DNA of 64,000 nucleotides from Citrobacter sp. 18056 (GCA_902706235.1 CACSJR010000009.1:176324-240323), one strand, 5' to 3'. Positions 44,734-54,068 are shown, counted from the first letter of the stretch. The notes: generated from the letters alone by a model not told the origin. Translations and numbers: made by a program.

Positions 44734-45043
44734 CCTGCATCTCCTTTAATCGTTTTATCGCCAGCGCCAGTTCCGTCACAGGTGTTTTTTGCGTCTTTTT
44801 CACCAATACCCGAAGCAACCAGATCGATTTCCCGTTTCGATAAACGTAGATCCCTCGCGAATGAAAGAATCCCACGGTACGGATTTCAAAAAACTCATGA
44901 CCCAAAGGTTTTGAGTCAGGTTCTCGCAGTGCGGTTGGGTTTGCCCTCAGCTTGTCCAGTTGACGAAAAAACTGTGCCTGAACGGCCAAAGGAAACGACA
45001 AAATTTCTTCACGAACTTCACCGTACATAACTAATGTGAACAT
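44714..45043 (-). CDS. RelE/HigB-type toxin (phage Gp49-like family)
   Basis: A 109-residue toxin of the Gp49-like/HigB family, related to mRNA interferases. Visible family segments are SFPLAVQAQFFRQLDKLRANP, LGHEFFEIRTVGFFHSRGIYVYRNGKSIWLLRVLVKKTQKTPVTELALA; the KKTQKTP element is diagnostic. The start at 45043 was chosen (MFTLVMYGEVREEIL) with GGGAG upstream; the longer frame covers the operator. Ribosome-dependent mRNA cleavage is assumed from the family. Confidence 0.87.
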   Translation of the reverse strand: MFTLVMYGEVREEILSFPLAVQAQFFRQLDKLRANPTALREPDSKPLGHEFFEIRTVGFFHSRGIYVYRNGKSIWLLRVLVKKTQKTPVTELALAIKRLKEMQDEQENH

Positions 45044-45082
45044 CCTGTTCGTTCTCCCGAAGAGATTAGCATATAAGGCAAA

Positions 45083-45104
45083 TTGCATTAAAGGCTAAAT
45101 GCAA
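45083..45104. promoter_or_regulatory. Inverted repeat, candidate toxin-antitoxin operator
   Basis: TTGCATT and AATGCAA form a perfect 7-bp inverted repeat with an 8-base spacer, 40 bp before the toxin start: a suitable autoregulatory site for the antitoxin dimer. Confidence 0.5.
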
Positions 45105-45271
45105 CCCATTGCCAGAAACGTAGCGTATCGGACAAAAGTAGTCACAACGGGTGAACAGAACGTGAAACACGCTCGAGAAAAATCGTTAAGACGAGGATTT
45201 TTGGGCAGGAAATAAGGTGTTAGTTTTCCCACGACATCTCTTTCCAGAGATTGTCATGGGATTAATGTGAC

Positions 45272-46141
45272 TCAGCCCTGCTGTGCAAACCACGCCAGCG
45301 CCCGCTCACCTTCTTCGTCTACCGGTAAATAGACCAGCAAACGCGAACCGTTGCGGGGGGCGGAGTACCAGTACATCTGTTGCAGGCTAAACGCACCGAG
45401 TTCAGGGTGGTTAAACCGTTTGATTTGATTCTCGACGCCGCGCACTTCATAGCGCTGATGCCACAGAGCTTCGAATTCCGCCGAGGCCGCGAAGAACCGC
45501 GCCAGCTTGTTTTCCCACTCCGCCTCCCCACGATGTTCAGCCATTGCGGCACGAAAATAGGACACAAACATCGGCAGCACATCCGGGTTCGCCAGGCGAC
45601 TGCGCCAGTTTTCATTGGTGAGATAAAGATAGATGCAGTTGCGGTCTTCTTCCGGGATCGTCGCGTAATCGACGCCCATCATCCGGCAAAAGCTGTCGTT
45701 CCACGCCACGATATCAAAACCGGGTGTCTGGATGCTGGCGGGCTGTGGCATCAGACTGTCGAGCATTCGGCGCGTACCGGGGCTGATGCCTTCACATTTC
45801 GGCACCTGCAACGATTCCAGCGGAGCCAGTCCGGCCAGCACGAACAGATGGCGCGTTTCCAGCGCGCTGCACTGCAACGCCTGTGCCACCGCCTGCATCA
45901 CAACCACTGACGGATTCACTTCCCTGCCCTGTTCCAGCCACGTGTACCAGGTCACGCCGACGTCTGCCAGCATCGCCACTTCTTCCCGTCGCAGACCTGG
46001 CGTGCGGCGTCTTCCACTGCGCGGCAATCCGAGCCGCTGTGGATCCAGACTTTCTCGCCGTGAACGTAAGAATGCGCCGAGCTGTTTACGGTTGTCGTCA
46101 TAGCGCGTAGCAACACGTTCAGGCTGTGTAATAAGTGACAT
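45272..46141 (-). CDS. MmyB-type XRE regulator with ligand domain
   Basis: A 289-residue regulator: an N-terminal helix-turn-helix (LGAFLRSRRESLDP, RRTPGLRREEVAMLADVGVTWYTWLEQGREVNPS, about 21-80) and a C-terminal MmyB-like domain (about 110-270) with PAFDIVAWN-like PGFDIVAWNDSFCRMMG, which in a relative binds a fatty-acid ligand. GGAGGTGAC lies directly before the ATG. It is divergent from the MFS pump gene, with an inverted repeat between, so it is the likely regulator of that pump. The ligand is unknown. Confidence 0.85.
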   Translation of the reverse strand: MSLITQPERVATRYDDNRKQLGAFLRSRRESLDPQRLGLPRSGRRRTPGLRREEVAMLADVGVTWYTWLEQGREVNPSVVVMQAVAQALQCSALETRHLFVLAGLAPLESLQVPKCEGISPGTRRMLDSLMPQPASIQTPGFDIVAWNDSFCRMMGVDYATIPEEDRNCIYLYLTNENWRSRLANPDVLPMFVSYFRAAMAEHRGEAEWENKLARFFAASAEFEALWHQRYEVRGVENQIKRFNHPELGAFSLQQMYWYSAPRNGSRLLVYLPVDEEGERALAWFAQQG

Positions 46142-46165
46142 GTCACCTCCAGCAGGGTAGTTCCA

Positions 46166-46191
46166 GTACCAGTATAAGCAAGAACTGGTAC
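46166..46191. promoter_or_regulatory. Operator candidate between regulator and MFS pump
   Basis: GTACCAGT and ACTGGTAC form a perfect 8-bp inverted repeat with a 10-base spacer in the 108-bp divergent region. Its position near both promoters suggests binding by the MmyB-type regulator. Confidence 0.6.
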
Positions 46192-46249
46192 CCGTTTATT
46201 CATTCAGCGATGCTACGTCTGATCCCTGAATGACGCAATGGAGAATCCC

Positions 46250-47668
46250 ATGAAAACGTCTGCTGTTTCACCCGGTCGCGCCGGTCTGTTGTTGCTCTTA
46301 ACCGGGCAGATGTTACCGCTGATTGATACGTCCATCACCAACGTGGCGCTGGATTCCATCACCCGTTCGCTGCAAACCAGTCCGACTCAGCTGGAGCTGA
46401 TTGTCGCGCTGTATGGCGTGGCCTTCGCCGTGTGCCTGGCGATGGGCAGCAAGCTTGGCGATAACTACGGTCGTCGACGTCTGTTTATGTGGGGCGTGGC
46501 GCTGTTTGGCCTGGCGTCCCTGCTGTGCGGTATGGCGAATTCGATTCATTCGCTGCTGGCGGCTCGCGTGTTGCAGGGCGCGGGGGCGGCGCTGATCGTG
46601 CCGCAAATCCTCGCTACCTTGCATGTCACGCTGAAAGGCTCCGCCCATGCACGGGCGATTAGCCTGTACGGCGGCATCGGCGGAATTGCGTTTATCGTCG
46701 GGCAAATGGGCGGCGGCTGGCTGGTGTCGGCGGATTTCGCCGGGCTGGGCTGGCGGAACGCCTTCTTCATTAACGTGCCGATTTGCCTGCTGGTACTGGC
46801 CTTTAGTCATCGTTATGTGCCCGAAACCCGCAGCGAAACGCCATCGGGCATCGACTGGCCAGGCACGCTGTATCTGGCGGCGATCCTGTGTTGTCTGCTG
46901 TTCCCGATGGCGCTCGGCATGGAGCTACACTGGCCGTGGGCGCTGAAGCTGATGCTGCTGGCTTTGGTACCACTGGTCTGGTTAATGCGCGTCAGCGCGC
47001 GGGCAAAAGAGCAGCGCGGGCAAACGTCTCTTCTGCCGCCGCGACTGTTGAAACTGCCGAGCATTCGCTTTGGTGTGCTTATCGCCCTGCTGTTTTTCAG
47101 CGCCTGGTCCGGCTTTATGTTTTGTATGGCGCTGACCATGCAGTCGGGTCTCGGCATGGCGCCGTGGCAGTCGGGGAACAGTTTTATCGCGCTCGGTATC
47201 GCCTATTTTATTTCTGCACTGTACGCCCCGAAAATGATTGCTCGCTACAGCATGGGACGCATTCTGCTCACCGGGCTGACGGTGCAAATTAGCGGCCTGC
47301 TGTTGCTGATGGTTACCTTCTGGTATTTCGGCATGCGCACCCACGCGCTAACGCTGGCCCCGGCGACTGCGCTGGTCGGCTACGGTCAGGCGTTGATTGT
47401 GAATAGCTTTTACCGAATTGGTATGCGTGATATCGACGCCCGCGATGCGGGAGCCGGCAGCGCCATTCTCAGCACCTTGCAGCAATCGACGCTGGGCCTC
47501 GGGCCTGCGGTGTTGGGCAGCGTATTTCTGGCACTGGCGTCACAGGGCGATTACACCGCCGCCATCGTCGGTTTCCTGGCGCTGGAAGTGGTGATGATGC
47601 TGGTCCTCGCCGCGCTGGTGCTGAGCTACCGTCGTCATTTGAATCGCAGCCCGCTACCGTCAATATAA
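46250..47668 (+). CDS. DHA2-family MFS drug exporter
   Basis: A 472-residue inner-membrane antiporter of the 14-helix DHA2 group (EmrB/QacA/Smv-like). The start of helix 1 has the DTSITNVALDSITRSL motif, loop 2-3 MGSKLGDNYGRRRLFMWG and helix 5 motif C-like GGIGGIAFIVGQMGGGWL. The ATG at 46250 (MKTSAVSPGRAG) has GGAGA at good distance; the ATG four codons upstream overlaps that site. Divergent from the MmyB-type regulator. Substrates are unknown; toxic organic cations or dyes are typical. Confidence 0.87.
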   Translation: MKTSAVSPGRAGLLLLLTGQMLPLIDTSITNVALDSITRSLQTSPTQLELIVALYGVAFAVCLAMGSKLGDNYGRRRLFMWGVALFGLASLLCGMANSIHSLLAARVLQGAGAALIVPQILATLHVTLKGSAHARAISLYGGIGGIAFIVGQMGGGWLVSADFAGLGWRNAFFINVPICLLVLAFSHRYVPETRSETPSGIDWPGTLYLAAILCCLLFPMALGMELHWPWALKLMLLALVPLVWLMRVSARAKEQRGQTSLLPPRLLKLPSIRFGVLIALLFFSAWSGFMFCMALTMQSGLGMAPWQSGNSFIALGIAYFISALYAPKMIARYSMGRILLTGLTVQISGLLLLMVTFWYFGMRTHALTLAPATALVGYGQALIVNSFYRIGMRDIDARDAGAGSAILSTLQQSTLGLGPAVLGSVFLALASQGDYTAAIVGFLALEVVMMLVLAALVLSYRRHLNRSPLPSI

Positions 47669-47718
47669 TCCCGGCTGATTTGCATCTCATTCTGTCAGCG
47701 GTCATTATGCCTTTTCAG

Positions 47719-47842
47719 ATGCCCTAAATAATTCGAGTTGCAGAAAGGCGGCAAACGAATGAATCCCCGGGAGCTTACTTAAGTAAGTGACTGGGGGCGT
47801 GAGTGCAGCTAACGCATCTGCAGCTTGAAGTATGACGGGCAT
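47719..47842. repeat. ERIC element
   Basis: A 124-bp enterobacterial repetitive intergenic consensus unit. Its inverted ends are ATGCCC and GGGCAT, and it contains AATTCGAGTTGCAG, the central GAATCCCCGGGAGCTTACTT with AAGTAAGTGACTGGGGGCGTGAG (the region of the ERIC1R/ERIC2 primers) and CTGCAGCTTGAAGTATGACGG. It fills most of the gap between the MFS gene and mscM and could fold in the transcript. Confidence 0.95.
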
Positions 47843-47859
47843 AATAGAAAGGAGATGTT

Positions 47860-49101
47860 ATGCAGGAAATTATATTAGCCCTCAAACAGTGGGGCCTTGA
47901 GATAAACCACACCACATCACTGATTATTGTATTCGCCATTATTATTCTGACGGCAATAATCCTCCACGTTATATTGCACCGTATCGTTCTGCGCGCCTTT
48001 GAAAAACGCGCTCAGGCCAGCCAGCATTTCTGGCTGCAAATTATCACCCAGAATAAACTATTTCACCGGGTGGCGTTTACCCTGCAAGGGATCGTGGTCC
48101 AGGTTCAGGCCGCGCTGTGGCTGCAAAAAGGCAGCGACGCGTCCAGCATTCTGATTAACTGCGCCCAGCTGTGGGTGATGCTGTATACGCTGCTGGCCTT
48201 TTTCTCGCTGCTCGACGTGCTGCTGAATCTGTCGCAGAAATTCACCTTTTCCTCACAGCTGCCGCTGAAGGGCATTTTCCAGGGTGTCAAACTGGTCAGC
48301 GCCATTCTGGTCGGTATTCTGATTATTTCGCTGCTGTTAGGGCAATCGCCAGCCATTCTGATCAGTGGCCTGGGCGCCATGGCCGCGGTGTTAATGCTGG
48401 TGTTTAAAGATCCGATCCTCGGATTGGTGGCCGGCATTCAGCTTTCTGCCAACGATATGTTGCGTCTCGGCGACTGGCTGGAGATGCCGAAATACGGCGC
48501 GGACGGCGCGGTGACCGATATTGGCCTGACCACGGTGAAAGTGCAGAACTGGGATAACACCATCACCACGATTCCGACCTGGTCGCTGGTGTCTGATTCG
48601 TTTAAAAACTGGAGCGGAATGTCAGCGTCTGGCGGGCGTCGAATTAAGCGCAGCATTAATCTCGACACCACCAGCATTCATTTTCTCGATGAGCAGGAAC
48701 AGCAGCGCCTGATTCAGGCTAAGCTGCTGAAGCCGTATATGGATAGCCGTCACCAGGAAATTAATCAGTGGAATGAACAGCAAGGCGGCGATGAGTCGAT
48801 CCTCAATCGACGTAAAATGACTAACGTCGGCACCTTCCGTGTTTACCTGAATGAATATCTGCGTAGTCACCCGAGAATACGTAAAGATATGACACTGATG
48901 GTGCGCCAGTTAGCACCGGACGCCAACGGTTTACCGCTGGAAATATATGCGTTCACCAACACGGTAGTATGGGCAGAATATGAAGGGATTCAGGCCGATA
49001 TATTCGACCATATTTTTGCCGTAGTGGAAGAATTTGGTTTGCGCATTCATCAGGCACCGACCGGAAATGATATTCGCGCATTGTCAGCGGCACGCACCTG
49101 A
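47860..49101 (+). CDS. mscM: Mechanosensitive channel MscM (YbdG)
   Basis: A 413-residue MscS-family inner-membrane channel of miniconductance type. It has five hydrophobic segments; the pore-lining helix is [40 protein letters not shown] near 165-205. The beta domain follows: [38 protein letters not shown]. The protein matches E. coli YbdG in length and order. GGAGATG lies before the ATG, right after an ERIC element. In E. coli it opens near lytic tension; it is the neighbour of pheP and nfsB there too. Confidence 0.94.
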   Translation: MQEIILALKQWGLEINHTTSLIIVFAIIILTAIILHVILHRIVLRAFEKRAQASQHFWLQIITQNKLFHRVAFTLQGIVVQVQAALWLQKGSDASSILINCAQLWVMLYTLLAFFSLLDVLLNLSQKFTFSSQLPLKGIFQGVKLVSAILVGILIISLLLGQSPAILISGLGAMAAVLMLVFKDPILGLVAGIQLSANDMLRLGDWLEMPKYGADGAVTDIGLTTVKVQNWDNTITTIPTWSLVSDSFKNWSGMSASGGRRIKRSINLDTTSIHFLDEQEQQRLIQAKLLKPYMDSRHQEINQWNEQQGGDESILNRRKMTNVGTFRVYLNEYLRSHPRIRKDMTLMVRQLAPDANGLPLEIYAFTNTVVWAEYEGIQADIFDHIFAVVEEFGLRIHQAPTGNDIRALSAART

Positions 49102-49111
49102 CAATAAAACA

Positions 49112-49134
49112 CCCGGCGGCGCTGCGCCGCCGGG
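49112..49134. terminator. Bidirectional hairpin between mscM and pheP
   Basis: A 10-bp stem CCCGGCGGCG/CGCCGCCGGG with a 3-base loop lies between the converging genes. AATAAAACA precedes it, giving the minus-strand copy a short T-rich tail. Confidence 0.7.
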
Positions 49135-49141
49135 CAATCTA

Positions 49142-50533
49142 TCAGGCACGTTTTCTCAGCGTTTTAAACGCGATAAACAGGAACACCACCCACACCGGCA
49201 ACAAAATGGCCGACAGTCGCATACTTTCCATCGTCAGCATCAGGCCGAGGATCATCAGCAAAAACGCGATGCAGATGTAGTTGCTGGCCGGAGCCCACAG
49301 TGCGCGGAATTTTGGCTCGCGCCCAATTCGACGCTGGGCGGCACGGAATTTCAGGTGCGCCAGGCAAATCATCACCCAGTTCAGCAGCAACGTCGCCACC
49401 ACCAGCGCCATCAGCAGGCCGAACGCTTTGTGCGGTAGGACGTAGTTCACCAGCACTACCAGCGAGGTTATCGCCCCGGAAAGCAGCAGCGAATTAACCG
49501 GCACGCCGCGACGATTCACCCGGGTGAGAAACTTCGGCGCGTTGCCCTGCACCGACAGGCCAAACAGCATTCGGCTATTAGAATAAACGCCGCTGTTATA
49601 GACCGATAACGACGCCACCAGAATGACGAAATTCAGCGCCGAGGCCACGATAGTGCTGTCGAGATTATGGAAAATCATCACGAACGGGCTGCTGTCGGAG
49701 GTGACATTCACCCAGGGATACAGCGCCAGAAGCACCACCAGCGAACCGATATAGAACAGCAGAATGCGATCCACCACCTGGTTCACCGCCTTCGGAATGG
49801 TGGTTTCCGGATCGCGTGCTTCGGCGGCGGTTATGCCAATCAGTTCAAGTCCGCCAAAGGAGAACATAATCACCGCCAGCGACATCACCAGGCCATGCCA
49901 GCCGGTGGCAAAGAAACCGCCATGTTGCCACAGATTGTCGAAGCTCGCGTGTTCGCCGCCGTGGCCGGTAAACAGCATCCACAGCCCGAAACCAATCATG
50001 CCGAGAATGGCGAGCACTTTAATCAGCGCGAACCAGAACTCCGTTTCGCCATACAGGCGCACGTTCACCATGTTTACGGCGTTGATAATGATGAAGAACG
50101 CAGCGGCCCAGATCCACGTAGGCACTTCGGGTAGCCAGTACTGCATGTAAATTCCGGCGGCGGTCAGTTCTGCCATGCCAACCAGCACGAACATCACCCA
50201 GTAATTCCAGCCGGAGAGGAAGCCGGCGAAGGGTCCCCAGTATTTATACGCGAAGTGGGCAAAGGAGCCTGAAACCGGTTCTTCGACGACCATTTCGCCG
50301 AGCTGGCGCATGATCAGAAAAGCGATGATCCCGGCGATAGCGTAGCCGAGGATGACGGCGGGGCCAGCCATTTGAATGGCGGGGCCGATGCCGAGAAACA
50401 GACCGGTGCCGATAGCACCGCCGAGGGCGATTAACTGGATATGGCGGTTTTGCAGGCCGCGGTGAAGCGTCGGTTGAGTTTCCGACGCAGCATCCGTTGG
50501 CAATTGGTCGGATGCCGATGACGCGTTTTTCAC
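49142..50533 (-). CDS. pheP: Phenylalanine permease PheP
   Basis: A 463-residue amino-acid transporter of the AAT family with 12 hydrophobic segments. The family signature LHRGLQNRHIQLIALGGAIGTGLFLGIGPAIQMAGPAVILGYAI lies near 24-68, GEMVVEEPVSGSFAHFA near 78 and FGGLELIGITAAEARDPETTIPKAVNQV near 225. High agreement with E. coli PheP and the same neighbour (mscM/ybdG) support the name over AroP. It starts with GTG at 50533 after AGGGGAAAG. Confidence 0.93.
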   Translation of the reverse strand: MKNASSASDQLPTDAASETQPTLHRGLQNRHIQLIALGGAIGTGLFLGIGPAIQMAGPAVILGYAIAGIIAFLIMRQLGEMVVEEPVSGSFAHFAYKYWGPFAGFLSGWNYWVMFVLVGMAELTAAGIYMQYWLPEVPTWIWAAAFFIIINAVNMVNVRLYGETEFWFALIKVLAILGMIGFGLWMLFTGHGGEHASFDNLWQHGGFFATGWHGLVMSLAVIMFSFGGLELIGITAAEARDPETTIPKAVNQVVDRILLFYIGSLVVLLALYPWVNVTSDSSPFVMIFHNLDSTIVASALNFVILVASLSVYNSGVYSNSRMLFGLSVQGNAPKFLTRVNRRGVPVNSLLLSGAITSLVVLVNYVLPHKAFGLLMALVVATLLLNWVMICLAHLKFRAAQRRIGREPKFRALWAPASNYICIAFLLMILGLMLTMESMRLSAILLPVWVVFLFIAFKTLRKRA

Positions 50534-50638
50534 GTCTTTCCCCTGTAGCGTTTTTTAGAAGGGGCACCTTTTAACACTTCGACAGACGTGTCGCAAGTTT
50601 CGTCCCGGCGAGTAGCCCTGCCGGAACGAGGGTCACAC

Positions 50639-52834
50639 TTAGAAATCGTAGCTCATAGAGACCTTCACGGTGCGCGGTTCGCCCTGGAAAACGTACGTGC
50701 CGTAGCTCTCCACACCGGACCAGTATTTCTCGTTGGTAACGTTATCTACGCCGACGCGCCAGACCATGTCGTTCTGGTCTGCATTGACGCGCATACGATA
50801 GCGCACGCCGAGATCAAGCGTGGTGTAGCTGTCGAGTTTCTTGGTGTTGGCCGCATCCGCGTACTGCGAACCGGTGTGGTTCACTTTCGCCGTCGCGGTC
50901 AGGCCATCAACCGGTTTGATGTCATATTCGGCGCCAACCACCGCGTAGAAGCGCGATACGCCAATCGCATCATGGCCGTCGTTGGTGCCGCCTGCGGTTT
51001 TGGTCATCTCCGGATCAAGCCAGGTGGTGCTGGCGTTCAGGCGCAGGCCGAGAACCGGCTCGCCAAAGACATTCAGCTCCAGGCCACGGTTACGCTGCTC
51101 GCCGTCGAGCACATATTTGTTATCGCTATTAAGCAATGCCGATGGCTTTTTAATTTCGAACAGCGCCAGTGAACCGCCCACACGCGCGTAATCGATTTTC
51201 ACGCCGACTTCGTTCTGCTTCGAATGCAGAATGCCCATGCTTTGACCGTAGTTCGACGCGCCTTTCGGGGCGTTGTCGCCCGGCTGCAACGCTTCGGTGT
51301 GGTTGGCGTACAGCGAGACCTCTTTCCACGGTTTGTAGACGATGCCGTACGTCGGCGTCCAGCGGCTTTCGGTGTAGCGCGACGTCGTGTCTTCATGGCC
51401 GGTAGCGTTACTGTAGTTACGTACCACCACTTTTTGGTGACGCGCGGCGGCGGTGAACAGCACCTGGTCGTCGAAGAAGCCGAGGGTGTCGCTCAGCAGC
51501 CAGCCCTGCGTACGGCTGCGCGAGGTGGTCAGTGGGTCATAATAGTTGCCGCCGAAATACGCATTGTCCGGCTTCGCCACGTCGTGATTGTCATAGATGT
51601 TGGTGGTCGGATTGTTGGCCGACATGCGCCAGGCGGTGGCATCAGAGCGAATCTGCGCCGAGTAGCCTACGTTGACTTTGTGAGAGATTGGACCGGTATC
51701 GAAATTACCACGCAGGCCGCCCATGCCGCTCCAGGCGTCGATGATGCGGTTGGTATCGAGACGACCGACGCTGGCCTCGCCGCTTTCGTCAATCAGATTC
51801 GGCGCAGAATAGGTGCCGATTTCATGAGAGTGCTGGCCGCCGAATGCGGCGTAGGTCGTCCAGTTACTGGTCAGGTCGTATTCGGCTTTCGCCATACCGA
51901 ATTCGCTTTCGATATTGCTGTAGCCCCATTTCTGGCTGTAGTTATCGCCGTTGTCCGGTACATCAGGAATGAAATCCACGCCGCTGATGTTGACGCCCAT
52001 CTCACCACCATGGAAGGTTTTCTTCTGGTAGCCAAGGTCGAGTGAGGTCCGCAGGCGCTCGCCGCGATAGTCGAGTCCGACGGACGCCAGGGTGGTGCGG
52101 CGTTTATCCGCATCGATGGCGGTTTCCCCTTCCCTGTCGACGAGGTTCACGCGCACGCCGAACTGGTTGTCATCGCCAAAGCGACGGCCCAGATCCAGCG
52201 TACCGCCGACCTGAGAATCCGAGGTGTAATCCACGCCCACGCTGGCGGTCGGGGTATCTTCCGCACGTTTCGGTTCGAGGTTGATCATCCCGCCGACGCC
52301 GGTGCTCGACGCGCCGTTCAGCAGGCCGTTTGCCCCTTTGAAGATTTCTACGCGCTCAAGCATCTGGGTGTCCATCACCTGACGCGGTACCACGCCCGAT
52401 AAACCGCCCATGGTCATATCGTCGCCGTCCAGCTCAAAGCCGCGGATTTTGTAGGTTTCGGCAAAGTTACCGTAGCCCTGCACCGGCTGCACGCTGGCGT
52501 CGTTGCTGACCACATCGGCGATGGTTTTGGCCTGCTGGTCTTTTACCAGTTTTGAGGTGTAGCCGATGACGTTGAACGGTACGTCCATGGCGTTCTGTTC
52601 GCCGAGCATCCCCATGCGCCCGCCGTGGGCGATTTGCCCGTCGAGGAACGCCGGAACCAGATCGTCACCCCCGGATTTAAAATCGCTCCCTTCGATGGCC
52701 TGCACCACCATAGTTTCTTCTGTTTTTTTGCTGGTGTTGCCTGAAGCGTCCGCCGCAAAGGCGGAGTGTGAAACCGCGCTGATGGCGATAGCCAGCAGCG
52801 TTTTACGAAACGCAGTTGTGTTGGTGTTTTGCAT
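50639..52834 (-). CDS. TonB-dependent siderophore receptor (FcuA-like)
   Basis: A 731-residue outer-membrane receptor. The signal peptide (about 1-27, SAFA) precedes a TonB box in EETMVVQA, then a plug domain (GQIAHGGRMGMLGEQNAMDVPFNVIGYTSKLVKDQQAKTIADVV, about 66-110; IRGFELDGDDMTMGGLSGVVPR) and a barrel ending in VSMSYDF. The MDVPFN pattern and FELDG segment are typical of hydroxamate (ferrichrome/ferrioxamine-type) receptors such as FcuA and FoxA. It lies 58 bp after the YncE-like gene, with a hairpin between, in one operon. The siderophore is an inference. Confidence 0.85.
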   Translation of the reverse strand: MQNTNTTAFRKTLLAIAISAVSHSAFAADASGNTSKKTEETMVVQAIEGSDFKSGGDDLVPAFLDGQIAHGGRMGMLGEQNAMDVPFNVIGYTSKLVKDQQAKTIADVVSNDASVQPVQGYGNFAETYKIRGFELDGDDMTMGGLSGVVPRQVMDTQMLERVEIFKGANGLLNGASSTGVGGMINLEPKRAEDTPTASVGVDYTSDSQVGGTLDLGRRFGDDNQFGVRVNLVDREGETAIDADKRRTTLASVGLDYRGERLRTSLDLGYQKKTFHGGEMGVNISGVDFIPDVPDNGDNYSQKWGYSNIESEFGMAKAEYDLTSNWTTYAAFGGQHSHEIGTYSAPNLIDESGEASVGRLDTNRIIDAWSGMGGLRGNFDTGPISHKVNVGYSAQIRSDATAWRMSANNPTTNIYDNHDVAKPDNAYFGGNYYDPLTTSRSRTQGWLLSDTLGFFDDQVLFTAAARHQKVVVRNYSNATGHEDTTSRYTESRWTPTYGIVYKPWKEVSLYANHTEALQPGDNAPKGASNYGQSMGILHSKQNEVGVKIDYARVGGSLALFEIKKPSALLNSDNKYVLDGEQRNRGLELNVFGEPVLGLRLNASTTWLDPEMTKTAGGTNDGHDAIGVSRFYAVVGAEYDIKPVDGLTATAKVNHTGSQYADAANTKKLDSYTTLDLGVRYRMRVNADQNDMVWRVGVDNVTNEKYWSGVESYGTYVFQGEPRTVKVSMSYDF

Positions 52835-52868
52835 AGTTTTTATTAACGAGGCTTAAGTGAAACAAAAT

Positions 52869-52888
52869 GACCCGTTACCGGGCCGGTC
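52869..52888. other. Hairpin between the YncE-like and receptor genes
   Basis: GACC/GGTC arms enclose CCCG/CGGG elements; TTTTTT follows on the plus strand and ATTTTGTTT on the minus strand. It could attenuate read-through from the lipoprotein into the receptor gene. Confidence 0.4.
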
Positions 52889-52892
52889 TTTT

Positions 52893-53966
52893 TTATTTGT
52901 TCAAAGCAATGCGTACGACGCTGTCGGGTCCAGTGGTTGAATGATCTTTATTGAAGGCTTGCTTGACGGTGACGTACAGCGTCTGACCATCGGCGGAGAG
53001 CAGCAGGCTGTTCGGGTTCGGCTTCAAATCCCAGCGTTTTTTCACCGCGTAGGTGGTGGCATCGAGGCTCAGCACTTTGCCGGATTCACGCTGCGAGACA
53101 TAGATTTCATGGCGTTTCGGGTTGAACACCACGCCGAGTGAATCGCCGATTTCCAGCGTCTTAATCACTTTTCCGCTGTGAATATCCAGCACCAGAGTGG
53201 TTTTGGCTTCGGAATTGTCGGTGACAAACAGACGGCCGATGGCGTTATCTTCAGCGATATTCAGCAGCAGCGCCGGTTTGTCTCCCAGAGGCTTCCAGCG
53301 CTGTTCGATGCGATTGTTGCGTGGATTGATCACCAGAATTTCACCGCCGCCGTTGGCTGCATAAATGCGCCCGGTATTCGCGGAATAGTGCAGGCCGGTC
53401 ATCCATTTCCCGGTGTTTTTGATGCGGGTTTTCAGCTTCAGCGTTTTGGCATCAACCACCCAAATCACCGCCGGGTCCGCCACCGCCCCGATGTACAGCG
53501 TGTCGTTGTGCAACAGAATCTGGCGCGCGCCGTACGGCAGGCCTTTTTCGTTACGCTCCGGGAACAGCAGACGGGCTTTCACCTTGCCGTCGGCGGTGTT
53601 CAGGGCGCTGATACCGCCATCAAGGGAGTTGGTGACGTAGACGGTTTGACCATCGTCAGAAATGGCCATGCCAAAGTTTTTCAAATCGGTGTGGCTGGCG
53701 CCAACGGTTTGCAGCGTTTGTGAATCGAGTTTGTATACCACCCCGCCCTGCACGTCTTTAAACCCTTCCGCACTGGCAACATACAGCGCATCCCCTTTCG
53801 GGTTCAGAGCCATTTCATACAGGCCGTCGGCCAGTTCACGTTGAGTCAGATTTTCAGCCGCCTCAGATGCGGTCACTTTTGGGGGGATTGGGGCTACGGG
53901 AGCGCTCTGCGAAGCACATCCCGCCAGCGAGAAAGCCAGCGCCATTGCGGTGAGTTGACGTTTCAT
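52893..53966 (-). CDS. YncE-like beta-propeller lipoprotein
   Basis: A 357-residue protein with a lipoprotein signal (MALAFSLAGC, lipid Cys17) and a seven-bladed propeller of YVTN-type repeats (GLYEMALNPKGDALYVAS, GMAISDDGQTVYVTNSLDG, IYAANGGGEILVINPR, SLLLSADGQTLYVTVKQ). It is homologous to E. coli YncE, a DNA-binding periplasmic propeller whose gene neighbours the receptor gene yncD; here the protein is lipid-anchored and precedes a siderophore receptor. AGGGAA lies before the ATG, a Fur-like site further upstream. Its role in uptake is not known. Confidence 0.85.
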   Translation of the reverse strand: MKRQLTAMALAFSLAGCASQSAPVAPIPPKVTASEAAENLTQRELADGLYEMALNPKGDALYVASAEGFKDVQGGVVYKLDSQTLQTVGASHTDLKNFGMAISDDGQTVYVTNSLDGGISALNTADGKVKARLLFPERNEKGLPYGARQILLHNDTLYIGAVADPAVIWVVDAKTLKLKTRIKNTGKWMTGLHYSANTGRIYAANGGGEILVINPRNNRIEQRWKPLGDKPALLLNIAEDNAIGRLFVTDNSEAKTTLVLDIHSGKVIKTLEIGDSLGVVFNPKRHEIYVSQRESGKVLSLDATTYAVKKRWDLKPNPNSLLLSADGQTLYVTVKQAFNKDHSTTGPDSVVRIALNK

Positions 53967-54002
53967 GAAAAGTTCCCTGCAAAATTAAATAAAAACGAAA
54001 AT

Positions 54003-54021
54003 GAGAACTATACGCATTATC
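54003..54021. promoter_or_regulatory. Fur-box-like site upstream of the YncE-like gene
   Basis: GAGAACTATACGCATTATC matches the Fur consensus at 14 of 19 positions, 36 bp before the start codon. It supports iron control of the lipoprotein-receptor operon. Confidence 0.6.
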
Positions 54022-54068
54022 TTCATTGTTTCAAGCATAAACATGCAGGGTTTTTGAAGGCAAAAGAA

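Noticed and set aside
51224..52045. Plus-strand open frame of 273 codons opposite the siderophore receptor
   Set aside because: Antisense shadow; no ribosome site and no recognisable motif.
50639..52834. Naming the receptor fhuA or fiu
   Set aside because: The plug motifs fit the FcuA/FoxA hydroxamate group more than FhuA, and Fiu is a catecholate receptor; without alignment a symbol would be a guess.
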